From positions 2,046,001 through 2,110,000 of the forward strand of contig NC_014960.1 of NCBI RefSeq assembly GCF_000199675.1: a stretch of 64,000 nucleotides of DNA. Reading direction: 5' to 3'. Below, piece by piece: positions 1 through 9,332 of this stretch (its first letter is position 1; the number at the start of each line of letters is the position of its first letter). The position numbers and the translations under genes were made by a program. The notes beneath the pieces were generated by a model, which made no database searches, was not told the origin of the DNA, and was given only the letters and a program-made list of their open reading frames with translations. The DNA comes from Anaerolinea thermophila UNI-1. GTDB lineage: Bacteria; Chloroflexota; Anaerolineae; Anaerolineales; Anaerolineaceae.

Positions 1-771
1 TTCAATCAATGCCTCTGGAAGAGAAGATGCTGGAGTGATGGGATACCAGGAAACAAACTGTACTCCTCCATAAATACTCCCCAATGCCGCCGCTGTATTG
101 CCGTCTGCAAGGAGTTTTCCCTTCGTCTTATCCATTGGAGCAACTTTGTAAGGATCTTTCTTCTGGAGGTTTTCTTTTGCCCATTGATAGGCGTTTTGAA
201 TAACCGCCATGTTGCTCTCTATCGGTGTCTTTTTGCCCTTGAAGTGAAACTCCAGTGCAGCATGCACCGCGTTCAGGTCTATATCCAGCAAATAAGAGAG
301 AATCCCGACATATACCATGTTAGAGACAAAATCACGCAACTGGGAAGGGATTTCCACCGTCTTAATTAATTGTTTGACAGGCATAGGGTAATAAATGAGA
401 TCGTCTCGATTGGGAGGGGTTTTGATGTCTTCATTGTAGAGAACCACACCACCAGGGACCAGAAATTCCAAGTCCTTCACAAACGTGGCGGGATTCATAG
501 CCACAATAATGTTGTCCTTCTCAACCCGTCCGACATACCCATCTTTGCTAACCCGAATAGTGTACCAGGTGGGCAACCCCTGAATATTCGACGGGAAAAT
601 ATTCTTACCCGAGACCGGAATTCCCATCTTGAACAGGGCACGCATCACCGTGAGATTGGCTGTGGCACTTCCGGAACCATTCACCGTACAGAAGGTGATA
701 GCAAAATCATTAATCACTTCCGGATTGACCTGAGGAGAGGAAACCGTTTCAAGTTGTTCTGTGAGTGGCAT
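1..771 (-). CDS. korA: 2-oxoacid:ferredoxin oxidoreductase, subunit alpha (gamma-alpha fusion), 3' part outside window
   Basis: The visible 257 residues run from an ATG at 771 (preceded by AGGAG) off the left edge in an open frame. Residues about 20-190 resemble the catalytic gamma domain (N-terminal VNGSGSATAN motif), and residues from about 222 begin the thiamine-pyrophosphate pyrimidine domain (FVSWYPITPASS). This gamma-alpha fusion order is the form seen in 2-oxoglutarate or 2-oxoacid:ferredoxin oxidoreductases, which decarboxylate a 2-oxoacid to acyl-CoA with reduction of ferredoxin. The beta subunit should lie beyond base 1. The FadR-type regulator gene ends only 19 bases upstream, so the two are probably co-transcribed. 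Substrate choice (2-oxoglutarate, pyruvate or a branched-chain acid) cannot be read from this part; korA is the likeliest name. Confidence 0.85.
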   Translation of the reverse strand, partial: MPLTEQLETVSSPQVNPEVINDFAITFCTVNGSGSATANLTVMRALFKMGIPVSGKNIFPSNIQGLPTWYTIRVSKDGYVGRVEKDNIIVAMNPATFVKDLEFLVPGGVVLYNEDIKTPPNRDDLIYYPMPVKQLIKTVEIPSQLRDFVSNMVYVGILSYLLDIDLNAVHAALEFHFKGKKTPIESNMAVIQNAYQWAKENLQKKDPYKVAPMDKTKGKLLADGNTAAALGSIYGGVQFVSWYPITPASSLPEALIE

Positions 772-790
772 AAATTCTCCTTTTCTGCTT

Positions 791-1492
791 TCATTCAAAT
801 CGAGGAGCAATATCAGGATGCTGACGCTGGGTAAGCAATCCTGCATGTTCCATCAATAATTGGAAACCGAGATCGAGATTCTCATTGAGAATGGCTTCTA
901 CCATACGGCGATGATAATCCCACACCCTGCATAGATAGTTCATATCGGTGTAATAAGCCAAACCAATCGCTTCGTACAAGTCCCAGTAGGCTTCCAAAAT
1001 ACCCAACACAAATGGATTGTTAAGTTTGCGATACATGCTTAAGTGCAGTTCGCGATGCTCTTCGTGAGGAAGTTGAGGGGGATTCCTGCGTAATTTTTCT
1101 TCTGCTCTTTCTACCAGAGAAAGTAGAGAATGGCGGTCGGCAGGACTCATACTCAGGACCCCCTGGTACCAGAAGCCTGCCTCCACCTGTTTTCGCAAGT
1201 CCGAAAATTGAGCAAAGTGAGTCTCATCCATTTGAATGGCGAACCCTGCACTTTGAAGCAAGGCTGGTTTCAGAGAGTATGGAAGAACTCGTACCCCCAC
1301 CCTGGGACGAACCTCTACCAATCCCAGTGCTCTAGCCACTTCCAGTTGTTCTCGCAAAGAAGCAAGGCTGATCCCCAGATGCTCGCTAATCGTTGTCAAA
1401 GGTGGAAGGGAATCCCCTTTTTTACCAACTTCAGCAAGGTACTGCAGGAAAGGGCTGAGAAAAGACAAATTTTGGTGCTCCGGTGAAGCCAT
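791..1492 (-). CDS. GntR/FadR-family transcriptional regulator (FCD domain)
   Basis: This 233-residue protein has a winged helix-turn-helix at about residues 26-75 (ISEHLGISLASLREQLEVAR followed by a wing) and an all-helical ligand domain of FCD type at about 85-220, with His residues typical of metal-bound carboxylate-sensing FCD proteins (HEEHRELH, YHRRM, EHAG). FadR-subfamily regulators usually bind a small organic acid and dissociate from a palindromic operator. The gene sits directly before the 2-oxoacid:ferredoxin oxidoreductase gene, and a perfect palindrome lies at its own promoter. Autoregulation and control of that oxidoreductase are therefore the natural inference. The effector is unknown. 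Confidence 0.85.
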   Translation of the reverse strand: MASPEHQNLSFLSPFLQYLAEVGKKGDSLPPLTTISEHLGISLASLREQLEVARALGLVEVRPRVGVRVLPYSLKPALLQSAGFAIQMDETHFAQFSDLRKQVEAGFWYQGVLSMSPADRHSLLSLVERAEEKLRRNPPQLPHEEHRELHLSMYRKLNNPFVLGILEAYWDLYEAIGLAYYTDMNYLCRVWDYHRRMVEAILNENLDLGFQLLMEHAGLLTQRQHPDIAPRFE

Positions 1493-1504
1493 AGATTGCT
1501 CTTA

Positions 1505-1526
1505 TTAATCAGATTAATCTGATTAA
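1505..1526. promoter_or_regulatory. Perfect 22-bp palindromic operator
   Basis: The 22 bases form an exact palindrome with half-site TTAATCAGATT. It begins immediately downstream of the -10 hexamer of the FadR-family gene and ends 13 bases before its ATG. In that position a bound dimer would block transcription start. FadR/GntR proteins commonly use such dyads, so it is probably the binding site of the adjacent regulator. Confidence 0.75.
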
Positions 1527-1555
1527 AGCGTATCACAAAACAAGAGCACCGTCAA
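1527..1555 (-). promoter_or_regulatory. Sigma-70 promoter of the FadR regulator/kor operon
   Basis: A -35 TTGACG lies at 1555-1550 and a -10 TACGCT at 1532-1527, separated by 17 bases. The palindrome at 1505-1526 starts at the expected transcription start. The -10 is weak, but spacing and position fit. Confidence 0.6.
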
Positions 1556-1590
1556 CGACTTTAATCACAAAAACATTGGACTTTTTTATG

Positions 1591-2472
1591 TTATTCCATT
1601 GAGTAGAGGGAAGAAAAGACTTCAGGAAAATCGGAAAGGGCTTTTCCCAGACGCACCCCATACCAGAAAAGGGTATCGCCCGGAATCAGCCAAATGCGGT
1701 TTTTTTTCACCGCTGGAGTATTCTGAAATAATTTTATAAAGCGTTCTACTGCAGAAGATTCAAACGAAAAAGGTTCGTCTGGAAGCAAAATCACTTCAGG
1801 ATCACCGCTACAGACCTCGTCAGGGGTAACAACGGGATAACGCAGGTCCAAATCCTGCCCTTCCCCAGAAGGTTTTTCTTTTTGCTTTGCGCCAAAAATA
1901 TTTTCTCCTCCAAACAGGGAGAGCAAATCAGCCGGATAGGTCTGATCGTTGAAGGTAATCCACCGGATCTGCCCTGTCAGAGTTTCTTCCCAGACCGGGC
2001 AGAAATATCGAAACCGTGGAAGAGACTCTGAAACCTGACGGGCAAATTCCCAACTTTGTTCGAGGACCCGCACTTTTAACGCCGCCTGCTTATCCCGATA
2101 CAAATCTACCAGCCCCCACAGGAATTGAATAGCGTCCTGAACCGTTTGCGGGAAACTCACCCACACTGGAATACCCTTTTCGAATAAAGCGAAGACCAAA
2201 TCAGCAGGATTTTCCTCAGGATTTGCCAGCACAAGTTCAGGTTCCAGAGAAAGGATGGACTCCAGGCGAGCATTTTTAGGTCCTCCGACCCGGGGAATAT
2301 TTTTCAACGCGTTGGAAGGATGTATGCAGTAATCCGTAATTCCAACTACCGAAGAGCCAAATCCCAATTCAAACAGGCTTTCGGTGTACGAAGGAACCAG
2401 AGATACTACTCGACGAGGCGGACGAGGTAATTGAGCAAGCACATGATCAAGAGAAAATTTCATTTGCTCCAT
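1591..2472 (-). CDS. BtuF-like helical-backbone substrate-binding protein without signal peptide
   Basis: This 293-residue protein has the two-lobe fold of cobalamin/iron-type binding proteins (RVVSLVPSYTESLFELG at the N-terminus, then VGITDYCIHP, and LEPELVLA before the linker helix). Members normally deliver vitamin B12 or siderophores to an ABC importer outside the membrane. No signal peptide or lipobox precedes the domain, so it may be cytoplasmic, as some cobalamin-binding PBP-fold proteins are. No permease or ATPase gene is adjacent. It is the last gene of the nuoB operon and overlaps the amidohydrolase by 13 bases. An ATG at 2463, overlapping that stop as ATGA, is an alternative start. 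The ligand is unknown. Confidence 0.7.
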   Translation of the reverse strand: MEQMKFSLDHVLAQLPRPPRRVVSLVPSYTESLFELGFGSSVVGITDYCIHPSNALKNIPRVGGPKNARLESILSLEPELVLANPEENPADLVFALFEKGIPVWVSFPQTVQDAIQFLWGLVDLYRDKQAALKVRVLEQSWEFARQVSESLPRFRYFCPVWEETLTGQIRWITFNDQTYPADLLSLFGGENIFGAKQKEKPSGEGQDLDLRYPVVTPDEVCSGDPEVILLPDEPFSFESSAVERFIKLFQNTPAVKKNRIWLIPGDTLFWYGVRLGKALSDFPEVFSSLYSME

Positions 2473-3656
2473 GCCAATTCCATCACCGCAGCAGACATCA
2501 CAGCAACCGAACGCCAGAGTACTTCTTCGTCAATGTCAAAGCGAGGATGGTGATGAGGGAAAGACAATCCCTTGTCTGAATTCGCTGACCCCACAAAGAA
2601 ATAACATCCTGGAATCTCCCGCAATACGTATGCCATATCTTCTGAAGCCATTGTCTGGCAGGATGTATCATTGACCATCTCGGGCATCATCCTGGCTACC
2701 GCGTTTTGCACGATTTTCGCTACCATTTCATCATTGACCACTGCCGGGGTTACATCATTAATCTTAATAGTTGCTCGACACCCCAAAGCCTGCGCAATAC
2801 CTTCAACGAGGACTTGCAACCGATTTAAGACCAGGTCACGTACAGGCTCAGAATAGGTGCGAATGGTACCCAAAATCTCCCCCGTTTGAGGAATGATATT
2901 GTGAGCATCTCCAGCCTTTACGCTGCCTACCGAAACGACAGCCGTCTCCAAAGGCGAAACATTTCGTGAAACAATGGATTGAATTGCCGTAATGATTTGA
3001 GCCATGGCATAGATAGGATCGGCGGTTTGGTGGGGAATTGCACCGTGTCCACCTTTCCCTTCAATGAGAATGCGGAAACTATCTGCCCCCGCCATCAATG
3101 CACCAGGCTTAACCCCCACCCAACCGACCGGTTTTTCATTCCAGACATGCATTGCCAGCGCATAATCAGGACGCGGTTGTTCCAATACCCCTTCGCGAAT
3201 CATTTGTTTGGCACCCCCCAAACCTTCCTCCGCTGGCTGGAACATAAACTTCACCCGCCCACGGAGATTTTCCCGATATGCGGCTAATAATTTAGCCACC
3301 CCTAAACCAATCGCTACATGAGCATCATGTCCACAAGCATGCATCACACCGGGAATCTGAGAAACGTACTCGTGGCTATTTTGTTCCTGGATGGGGAGCG
3401 CATCCATATCAAATCGGACCAAAATGGTAGGACCTGGTTTACCCGAGTCCAGCAATGCAACCACACCCGTCCTGGCAATTCCTGTAGAAACCTCCATCCC
3501 CAAATCGGTAAGAGTTCTGGCAACCAGGCTGGCAGTACGTACCTCTTGAAATCCCAATTCTGGATTTCGATGAATATCTCGACGAACTTCGATCAAATAC
3601 GAAGCCAGATTTTGGGCATCTTGACGTAGAGACTCCATGATTACTTTCAACTCCAT
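2460..3656 (-). CDS. M20-family amidohydrolase (N-acyl-amino-acid / IAA-conjugate type)
   Basis: At 398 residues it has the length of the IAA-amino-acid hydrolase / HipO branch of M20. Metal ligands are visible in MHACGHDAH at about residue 107 and PAEEG at about 142, with DMDALPIQE upstream. A dimerisation lid domain sits in the middle (GGHGAIPHQTADPI) and the C-terminal metal region follows (SEDMAYVL, FPHHHPRFDID). Such enzymes hydrolyse the amide bond of N-acyl or aryl-acyl amino acids using two divalent metals. The true substrate cannot be inferred. It lies 6 bases after the PSP1 gene in the same operon. A second ATG six codons inside is an alternative start. Confidence 0.85.
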   Translation of the reverse strand: MELKVIMESLRQDAQNLASYLIEVRRDIHRNPELGFQEVRTASLVARTLTDLGMEVSTGIARTGVVALLDSGKPGPTILVRFDMDALPIQEQNSHEYVSQIPGVMHACGHDAHVAIGLGVAKLLAAYRENLRGRVKFMFQPAEEGLGGAKQMIREGVLEQPRPDYALAMHVWNEKPVGWVGVKPGALMAGADSFRILIEGKGGHGAIPHQTADPIYAMAQIITAIQSIVSRNVSPLETAVVSVGSVKAGDAHNIIPQTGEILGTIRTYSEPVRDLVLNRLQVLVEGIAQALGCRATIKINDVTPAVVNDEMVAKIVQNAVARMMPEMVNDTSCQTMASEDMAYVLREIPGCYFFVGSANSDKGLSFPHHHPRFDIDEEVLWRSVAVMSAAVMELAWSK

Positions 3657-3662
3657 CTAAGT

Positions 3663-4724
3663 TTATTGCTTCGGTTTCCTTTTGGGTTTCCTGCGGAACT
3701 TACCACTCCGGCGATTGGATACCGGGGAACTCTGCTGTTGACCAGATTGAGTTTTCTGAGAAGATGGTTCCGCTTCAGGTTTTTCCCCCAAAAGCATTTC
3801 TTCCCAGCCAATCTCCTGGCTTTCTTCCTCTGGTTCTTCAGGTTCAGATTCTTCCTCTACCTCTGTCTCAACCACGGGGGTAGCAGGTAAAGGCTCTCCT
3901 ACCAGCGAGATTTTTTCACCGGGGTACTCCCGTCGGACACCGTCTGACAGTTCGACAATGACTGCACCTTTGAGAGGCACGACATCCACCACCTTGCCTT
4001 CTCCATCCGGAGTGACCACCCTTTTATTACGCTTGGGAAGACGTGCGCGAGCCTCAGCATATTGCTGAAACTCATAAATTAAACAACACCGGAGCCTTCC
4101 GCACATTCCCGTGATTTCAGAAGGGGTCAGAGAGATACCCTGCTCCTTTGCCATGCGGATGGAAATAGAACTGAATTCACACAAAAACTGAGAGCAGCAA
4201 CGAGACTCCAACCCACAGGCTCCCATGCCGCCCAGCAGTTTGGCTACATCCCGAGGACCAATTTGGCGCAGTTCTACCTGAGCCGGTGCGTACTGCCTTT
4301 GCATATCCTGGCGAAGAGATTTTAAGTCAACCCGTTCATCGGTTTCGGTGCTGAAGAGAATCGCCAGTTTTGTGCCGTCAAAACTGTACTCCGCCGCAAC
4401 AATTTTTACACCCGAAAGCCCCAATTCACGGGCTCTTGCCTTACATACTGAGACAACTTCGGCTTCTTTTGCCTGCCATTCCTGGCGTATCAGCAAATCC
4501 TGGGGGGTTGCCTTTCGTTCAACTCTCTTAAGTCCCTCTGGGATCTCCTCAGGTGTGGGAAAAATTTGTGCGACTGTGCCAATTTGTAATCCTCTGGCTG
4601 TTTCAACGACAACCGAGTCCCCAATTTCCACATCAGGAACCAGGGTGGCATCAAAATGATAGATTTTTCCTACTTTTGAAAACCGTACCCCTACCAGAAC
4701 CGGAAGCATACCATTCATGCTCAT
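3663..4724 (-). CDS. PSP1-domain protein (YaaT-like)
   Basis: This 353-residue protein carries the PSP1 core at about residues 10-210. It has the family's cysteine cluster ([25 protein letters not shown]) near residues 165-215, which is thought to bind a metal or an Fe-S cluster in YaaT/RicT-type proteins. RicT in Bacillus belongs to a complex with RicA/RicF that carries [4Fe-4S] clusters and affects RNA processing and development. Here the C-terminal 90 residues are a low-complexity acidic stretch ending in a strongly basic tail ([11 protein letters not shown]), which suggests nucleic-acid or partner binding. It overlaps mrp by 4 bases (ATGA), suggesting translational coupling. Confidence 0.85.
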   Translation of the reverse strand: MSMNGMLPVLVGVRFSKVGKIYHFDATLVPDVEIGDSVVVETARGLQIGTVAQIFPTPEEIPEGLKRVERKATPQDLLIRQEWQAKEAEVVSVCKARARELGLSGVKIVAAEYSFDGTKLAILFSTETDERVDLKSLRQDMQRQYAPAQVELRQIGPRDVAKLLGGMGACGLESRCCSQFLCEFSSISIRMAKEQGISLTPSEITGMCGRLRCCLIYEFQQYAEARARLPKRNKRVVTPDGEGKVVDVVPLKGAVIVELSDGVRREYPGEKISLVGEPLPATPVVETEVEEESEPEEPEEESQEIGWEEMLLGEKPEAEPSSQKTQSGQQQSSPVSNRRSGKFRRKPKRKPKQ

Positions 4725-5800
4725 TCAATCACATTGATAGAAAGAGTTCCGGGTGCGGATAAAGCCGCCACACTCAGACTGGCAGCAATTTTTTGGGCAA
4801 TTGCAGTCAATGCACGAGCCGGCGCAGATTGTGGTGCCGAGATGACTACCGGGACTCCCTGATCTCCGCCTACCCGAACGCCTGGATCAATTGGGATAGC
4901 CCCTAAAAAGGGCACTTCTGCGGCTTGAGCCAGGTCTTCACCCCCACCTGTACCAAAGATATCCATTCTGGTACCATCGGGAAGTTCCAGGTAACTCATG
5001 TTTTCAATTACCCCCAAGACAGGCACGTTTAATTCCCGGAACATTTGCAACCCTCGCATGGCGTCTTCTTGAGAAACCCGCTGGGGTAAAGTCACAATGA
5101 CACCACCGCTCAAAGGAACGGATTGTGCAAGGCTCAGTTGCGCATCTCCTGTACCCGGGGGAAGATCCACAATCATGTAATCTAACTCATTCCAAGCCAC
5201 ATCTGCCAAAAATTGTCGAATAGCGGAATGAAGCATTGGACCTCGCCAGATCAAGGGCTGTCCAGGCTTCACCAAGAACCCAATGGACATCACCTGGACT
5301 CCATAAGCCTCGGCAGGGATCAATTTTTGACCATTTTGGGGGGGCAGGCGTTGAACTCCCATCATGGTCGGAATATTCGGTCCGTAAATGTCAGCATCCA
5401 GCAAACCCACCCTCGCTCCAGACTGCGCCAGGCTAACGGCAAGGTTCACCGCGACGGTACTCTTTCCCACCCCGCCCTTTCCTGAAGCAACAGCCACAAC
5501 ATTACGAACGGGCAACGAAAGCACACCACGGTTTCGTCCATCCGAGGGAACCTGAGCATCCAGAATAACCTCTACCTCCTGGACTCCGGAGAGCGATAAC
5601 ACTGCGCTTCTGGCTTCGTTTTCAATGCGTGATTTTAGAGGACAGGCTGGAGTAGTCAACACAATTCTAAAACGGACCTTACCAGCCTCAATTTCCACAT
5701 CCCGGACCATACCAAGTGTAACCAGGTCCTTATGCAATTCTGGTTCCTGAACATGACTGAGTGCCTGTAAAACTGCTTCTTTCGTTACTGCGCTAGCCAT
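4721..5800 (-). CDS. mrp: Mrp/NBP35-family P-loop ATPase with N-terminal MIP18 (DUF59) domain
   Basis: Residues about 5-80 are a DUF59/MIP18 domain with its conserved Cys ([12 protein letters not shown]). Residues about 100-345 are the P-loop ATPase with the deviant Walker [17 protein letters not shown] and DLPPGTGD motifs. The family carries and transfers Fe-S clusters to apo-proteins. The CxxC pair that bridges the cluster at the dimer interface in many members is absent: the sequence after ENMSY reads [13 protein letters not shown], a form I recall from actinobacterial Mrp proteins. Co-transcription with nuoB and nuoI fits a role in maturing their clusters. GGAG precedes the ATG, and the start overlaps the upstream gene by 8 bases. 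Confidence 0.88.
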   Translation of the reverse strand: MASAVTKEAVLQALSHVQEPELHKDLVTLGMVRDVEIEAGKVRFRIVLTTPACPLKSRIENEARSAVLSLSGVQEVEVILDAQVPSDGRNRGVLSLPVRNVVAVASGKGGVGKSTVAVNLAVSLAQSGARVGLLDADIYGPNIPTMMGVQRLPPQNGQKLIPAEAYGVQVMSIGFLVKPGQPLIWRGPMLHSAIRQFLADVAWNELDYMIVDLPPGTGDAQLSLAQSVPLSGGVIVTLPQRVSQEDAMRGLQMFRELNVPVLGVIENMSYLELPDGTRMDIFGTGGGEDLAQAAEVPFLGAIPIDPGVRVGGDQGVPVVISAPQSAPARALTAIAQKIAASLSVAALSAPGTLSINVIE

Positions 5801-6164
5801 TCGTATCTCCTAATGATTGTGAGGGGGAATTCAACCCACCAGAAAATTGAATACTTATAAACTGCTGAACTTCAGATACCAAAGCCCGATATTGTTGGAG
5901 CAGTTCCATATCACTTCCACGGAATCTGCGCACGACTTGACGTGCACAGGCAGTACATCCGCGCATTGCTCTGAATGAGTCGGAATTACAGGTATTGCAG
6001 CCACTCAACTTGACCATTAGCAGAACAAAAGCGGATTTTTCTGCCAAACCTGCTTTTTCGGAGAGAACTTCGTCAATCAGATTTGCCCATTCCGGACCTC
6101 GTAACGAACGAAGTTGTGGAACAACCCTCAAAGGAAAAAGCAAATCTGTATCGGGATTATACAT
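5793..6164 (-). CDS. Uncharacterised 123-residue four-cysteine protein
   Basis: I do not recognise a named family. The protein is mostly helical in appearance and has one compact cysteine cluster, CNTC then GCTAC, at about residues 54-74, a spacing suited to a zinc ion or an Fe-S cluster. There is no signal peptide or membrane segment. It sits between nuoI (31 bases upstream) and mrp (8-base overlap), with a GAAGG ribosome binding site, so it is certainly expressed with them if the operon is real. A role as an accessory or client in Fe-S handling is a guess from context only. Confidence 0.7.
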   Translation of the reverse strand: MYNPDTDLLFPLRVVPQLRSLRGPEWANLIDEVLSEKAGLAEKSAFVLLMVKLSGCNTCNSDSFRAMRGCTACARQVVRRFRGSDMELLQQYRALVSEVQQFISIQFSGGLNSPSQSLGDTNG

Positions 6165-6195
6165 CCTTCACCTGCCTTGACTTCCTGAAATTGTA

Positions 6196-6807
6196 TCACG
6201 TCGCGGCGGGTTTTCGAGCCGCTTTTGCTTCCAATTCTGCTTTTCGAGCGGCTTCCTCACGAGCGAAGTTTTGCGGACGAATCTGTGCGTAGTAACTCAG
6301 AGGTTTACCCAATCTTTCTTTGTTGAAAATATGGTCAGCAAACCGGTTGTAGGAGGCAATTTCATAATCATGGTCCATTTTGATGGCGTCAAATGGACAG
6401 TACTCCGCACACAAGCCACAATTCATGCAGATATCCACATCAATATAGAACTCAGCAGGGGCAGGGATAGGCTTTCCCGTGTTGGGATCAGTAGTACGTA
6501 CAATCCAGATACATTGAGGAGGACAAACTTTAGCGCAAATACCACAGGAGGTGCAACGATAATTCTTTTCCCTGTTTTCTCCTTCCTCGTAAACAAGGAA
6601 GGGAATATACCGAAACTCTTCAGGAACAGGATATTTTTCTTCCGGATACTGAATGGTAAACGCCCCACGCACATCGCTTCGGGTGCGCGCCAGAATACCT
6701 TCCTGAGTATAGTAACGCTTTTTTCCAGCCCGAATATCCTCAATGTAGGTGAGGATGAAATGCTTAAAAGTTACCCAAAGCCCTCGAATGATCCCCAATC
6801 CGTTCAT
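6196..6807 (-). CDS. nuoI: NADH-quinone oxidoreductase subunit I (two [4Fe-4S] ferredoxin)
   Basis: This 203-residue subunit has the two ferredoxin motifs of NuoI: Cys85/88/91/95 and Cys127/130/133/137, each followed by CP, which bind clusters N6a and N6b. They pass electrons toward NuoB in the peripheral arm of complex I. The C-terminus is extended and Ala/Lys-rich (about residues 183-203). A good ribosome binding site, AGGAGG, precedes the ATG, and the gene follows nuoCD by 11 bases. Unlike the usual order, no nuoH precedes it, and no other membrane subunit gene is nearby. Confidence 0.95.
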   Translation of the reverse strand: MNGLGIIRGLWVTFKHFILTYIEDIRAGKKRYYTQEGILARTRSDVRGAFTIQYPEEKYPVPEEFRYIPFLVYEEGENREKNYRCTSCGICAKVCPPQCIWIVRTTDPNTGKPIPAPAEFYIDVDICMNCGLCAEYCPFDAIKMDHDYEIASYNRFADHIFNKERLGKPLSYYAQIRPQNFAREEAARKAELEAKAARKPAAT

Positions 6808-6818
6808 AATTCATCCTC

Positions 6819-8564
6819 CTAGCGATCCACTTCTCCCAGCACGATATCAATTGAGCCCAAAATGACCACAACATCGGCAACTTTGCCACCACGCGCCATT
6901 TGTGCCAGACTGGTCAGATTGATGAAAGAGGGTGCTCGAACATGGTAACGCCACGGATTGGGTTTTCCGTTCGAGACAATATAGTAGCCCAATTCCCCTT
7001 TTGGACCTTCCACTCTGCCGTAGGACTCACCCGCTGGCACACGCACCTGCCATTGAGGCTTACCCACCTGCACAGGACCCTCAGGAAGATCTTTCAAGAC
7101 CTGTTTGAGAATGCGAATACTCTGACGAATCTCATCCAGACGAAGAAGATACCGATCATACACGTCGCCGTGATAACGAACAGCCACATCAAACTCAAAA
7201 CGATCGTAAATGCTATAAGGATCTGCCCGGCGAATGTCATAAGGGACACCAGACGCACGGAGTACCGGACCGGTTGCAGATAGTGCAATGGCTTGTTCGG
7301 CAGTCAAGACCCCAACACCCTCCGTGCGAACCCGCACAATTTCGTTGCGAGTTAGGTAACGATCCAGTTCATCAATTTTTCGGGGAAGGCGCTCAAAGAC
7401 CAAGTCTTTCACCTTCTCCAGTACGCCCTCAGGGAGGTCGCGTGCTACCCCTCCAAATCGGAAGTAGTTGCACATCATCCGGGAGCCGGAAACGGCTTCA
7501 AAAATATCCAGAATCAGTTCGCGTTCTTCCAGAGCATACAAAACCGGTGTGAAATAAGCCCCTAAATCATTCAAAAGGAAACCAATTGAAACCAGATGAC
7601 TTACAATTCTGGTTAACTCAGCCATCATGACACGAATGTATTCTGCCCGTTCTGGTGGCTTAATCCCCATCAGCCGCTCGACCGCCAGAGCGTACCCGAA
7701 GTTATTGCTCATCGAGGAAATGTAATCCAGGCGATCGGTAAATGGCATAATCTGCAACCATGTACAGCGCTCGCCAATTTTTTCGTGGTTACGATGGAGG
7801 TATCCAAACACAGGCTTCAGGTCCACAATTGTTTCCCCATCTAACACAACCACCATGCGAAACACCCCATGCGTGGAGGGATGTTGTGGACCCAGATTCA
7901 CAATCATACGGTCTGTGTGTAACTCCGAATTTGCCCCCTCTACAACAGACTGGAAAGACTTATAGAGAAGTTCATCGGCGGACTCGGGAGTCCACTGTTC
8001 TGGATCAAAGCCTGCCGGGTAATCCACATTATCGTGCAAAGGATGTCGATCTTCTGCCCTTTGAACATGCCCATCGGGCCAGCGGCTCTTGAACGGTTTG
8101 GCTTCCTCTTCAAAATAGGGCTCTTTCCAGTCTTTTCGCAGCGGATGTCCTGCGAAACCCTCCCACATGAGAATACGTCTCAAATCGGGATGTCCTTCAA
8201 AGCGAATTCCGAGCAGGTCCCAGGCTTCTCGCTCTTGAAAATCTGCCCCGGGCCAGATGGAGACAACCGAAGGTACTACAGGGTTCTCACGACTCACCTG
8301 GACTTTGAAATTTAATAGGGGACCGCCGGTAGTCTGCAAAGCATGATACACCACCTCCATCTTTCCTTCGGGTAAATAATCCACCCCCGTCACACTGGAG
8401 AGCAAATCATATCCAAAACGGTCCCGAAGGGCTTGGGCAAACTCAAGGAGATGTTCAGCGGGCACAATATACCCTTCATAACCGGGCCGCTCATCCTTTT
8501 GGAGCCAGTCCGGGAAATATTCGATCAGATTAGTTTGCATTCCTACAACAGGCGAGTCAGACAT
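6819..8564 (-). CDS. nuoCD: NADH-quinone oxidoreductase subunits C and D, fused
   Basis: The 581-residue product joins two complex I subunits. Residues 1 to about 165 are NuoC, with the 30-kDa signature around residues 112-134 ([22 protein letters not shown], in two parts). After a linker rich in charged residues, NuoD starts at about 215 ([15 protein letters not shown]) and continues to the end. NuoD forms the quinone cavity with NuoB. The fusion is known from enterobacteria and some Chloroflexota. It begins 2 bases after nuoB and so is translationally linked to it. Confidence 0.95.
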   Translation of the reverse strand: MSDSPVVGMQTNLIEYFPDWLQKDERPGYEGYIVPAEHLLEFAQALRDRFGYDLLSSVTGVDYLPEGKMEVVYHALQTTGGPLLNFKVQVSRENPVVPSVVSIWPGADFQEREAWDLLGIRFEGHPDLRRILMWEGFAGHPLRKDWKEPYFEEEAKPFKSRWPDGHVQRAEDRHPLHDNVDYPAGFDPEQWTPESADELLYKSFQSVVEGANSELHTDRMIVNLGPQHPSTHGVFRMVVVLDGETIVDLKPVFGYLHRNHEKIGERCTWLQIMPFTDRLDYISSMSNNFGYALAVERLMGIKPPERAEYIRVMMAELTRIVSHLVSIGFLLNDLGAYFTPVLYALEERELILDIFEAVSGSRMMCNYFRFGGVARDLPEGVLEKVKDLVFERLPRKIDELDRYLTRNEIVRVRTEGVGVLTAEQAIALSATGPVLRASGVPYDIRRADPYSIYDRFEFDVAVRYHGDVYDRYLLRLDEIRQSIRILKQVLKDLPEGPVQVGKPQWQVRVPAGESYGRVEGPKGELGYYIVSNGKPNPWRYHVRAPSFINLTSLAQMARGGKVADVVVILGSIDIVLGEVDR

Positions 8565-8566
8565 GG

Positions 8567-9220
8567 TTACGCCTCCGTTTGCTCTTCAGCCGTTTGCAGG
8601 CTCAGTTTGCTCAGCGTGTAGGAGCGGATTTCCTCATAACGCCGAGGATCCATCAAATCCGGGCCCAAAACAGGCACAGGAATAGGTTTGGCAGGTTCTC
8701 GAGAATACCAGCGTACGGTACGCAAGGACTCTCGTTCTACCTTCTTCTGCAACATAATCAGCCCATTGAGCAGGGCTTGGGGAGTAGGCGGACACCCGGG
8801 AATATACACATCTACCGGAATAAATTTATCGATTCCGGACACCACATTGTAACCTTCTTTGAAAGGTCCCCCACCGGAAGCACACGCCCCCATGGCAACT
8901 ACGTACTTCGGTTCAGGCATCTGATTGTACAAGCGCACAATTTGCGGCACCATCTTCTTGGTTACCGTACCAGAGACAATCATCACATCTGCTTGACGCG
9001 GACTGGGACGCATTACTTCCATCCCGAAACGAGAGAAATCAAATCGGCTGGCTGCTGTAGCAATCATCTCAATGGCACAACAGGCCAAACCGAACATCAT
9101 AGGCCACAGAGAATTCTTGCGGCTCCAGTTATATATACGGTCCAGGGTGGTCACCGTGACCTGGTTTTGCATTTCTGGGGGAATTTCATAACCGGGGGAG
9201 TGAAGTTCTTCGTTTGGCAT
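8567..9220 (-). CDS. nuoB: NADH-quinone oxidoreductase subunit B
   Basis: This 217-residue subunit has the four ligands of cluster N2: the adjacent Cys47-Cys48 (ACCAIEM), Cys113 (GACASGG) and Cys143 (PGCPPTP). N2 is the last cluster before quinone. The start codon at 9220 has GGAG six bases upstream, and a near-consensus promoter sits at 9281-9253. It is the first gene of the operon. NuoA, which normally precedes nuoB, is missing: the next gene upstream is divergent. Confidence 0.96.
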   Translation of the reverse strand: MPNEELHSPGYEIPPEMQNQVTVTTLDRIYNWSRKNSLWPMMFGLACCAIEMIATAASRFDFSRFGMEVMRPSPRQADVMIVSGTVTKKMVPQIVRLYNQMPEPKYVVAMGACASGGGPFKEGYNVVSGIDKFIPVDVYIPGCPPTPQALLNGLIMLQKKVERESLRTVRWYSREPAKPIPVPVLGPDLMDPRRYEEIRSYTLSKLSLQTAEEQTEA

Positions 9221-9246
9221 AACCTACTCCATTGCTTAAAGTGTCT

Positions 9247-9268
9247 TTGTCCATTGTAAACAGGACAA
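9247..9268. promoter_or_regulatory. Inverted repeat TTGTCC-N10-GGACAA over the nuoB -10 (possible operator)
   Basis: Six-base arms at 9247-9252 and 9263-9268 are exact reverse complements and flank the -10 hexamer of the nuoB promoter. A dimer bound here would block RNA polymerase. The divergent cysteine-containing winged-helix regulator is the obvious candidate ligand. The assignment is inference from position. Confidence 0.5.
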
Positions 9269-9281
9269 CAGAGAGTGTCAA
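9253..9281 (-). promoter_or_regulatory. Strong promoter of the nuoB operon
   Basis: A perfect -35 TTGACA at 9281-9276 and a -10 TACAAT at 9258-9253 are separated by exactly 17 bases. The expected start near 9246 gives a leader of about 26 bases containing the GGAG of nuoB. This is the best sigma-70 match in the window. Confidence 0.85.
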
Positions 9282-9320
9282 GCAGGAAAATTTAAAATAA
9301 AATTTTTTATTAAATTCGGC

Positions 9321-9326
9321 TATAAT
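9321..9326 (+). promoter_or_regulatory. -10 element of a leaderless promoter for the SufR-like regulator
   Basis: TATAAT is followed by six bases and then the ATG at 9333, so transcription should start at or next to the start codon. No ribosome binding site is present, and no good -35 is visible in the AT-rich stretch upstream. Confidence 0.65.
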
Positions 9327-9332
9327 AACTAC

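Noticed and set aside
184..834. Two plus-strand open frames of 61 and 154 codons opposite korA
   Set aside because: The minus-strand translation is a continuous, recognisable oxidoreductase; the plus frames have no start signals and no recognisable domain.
1130..1486. 118-codon plus-strand frame opposite the FadR regulator
   Set aside because: It is the mirror of a conserved regulator and lacks a ribosome binding site or protein-like composition.
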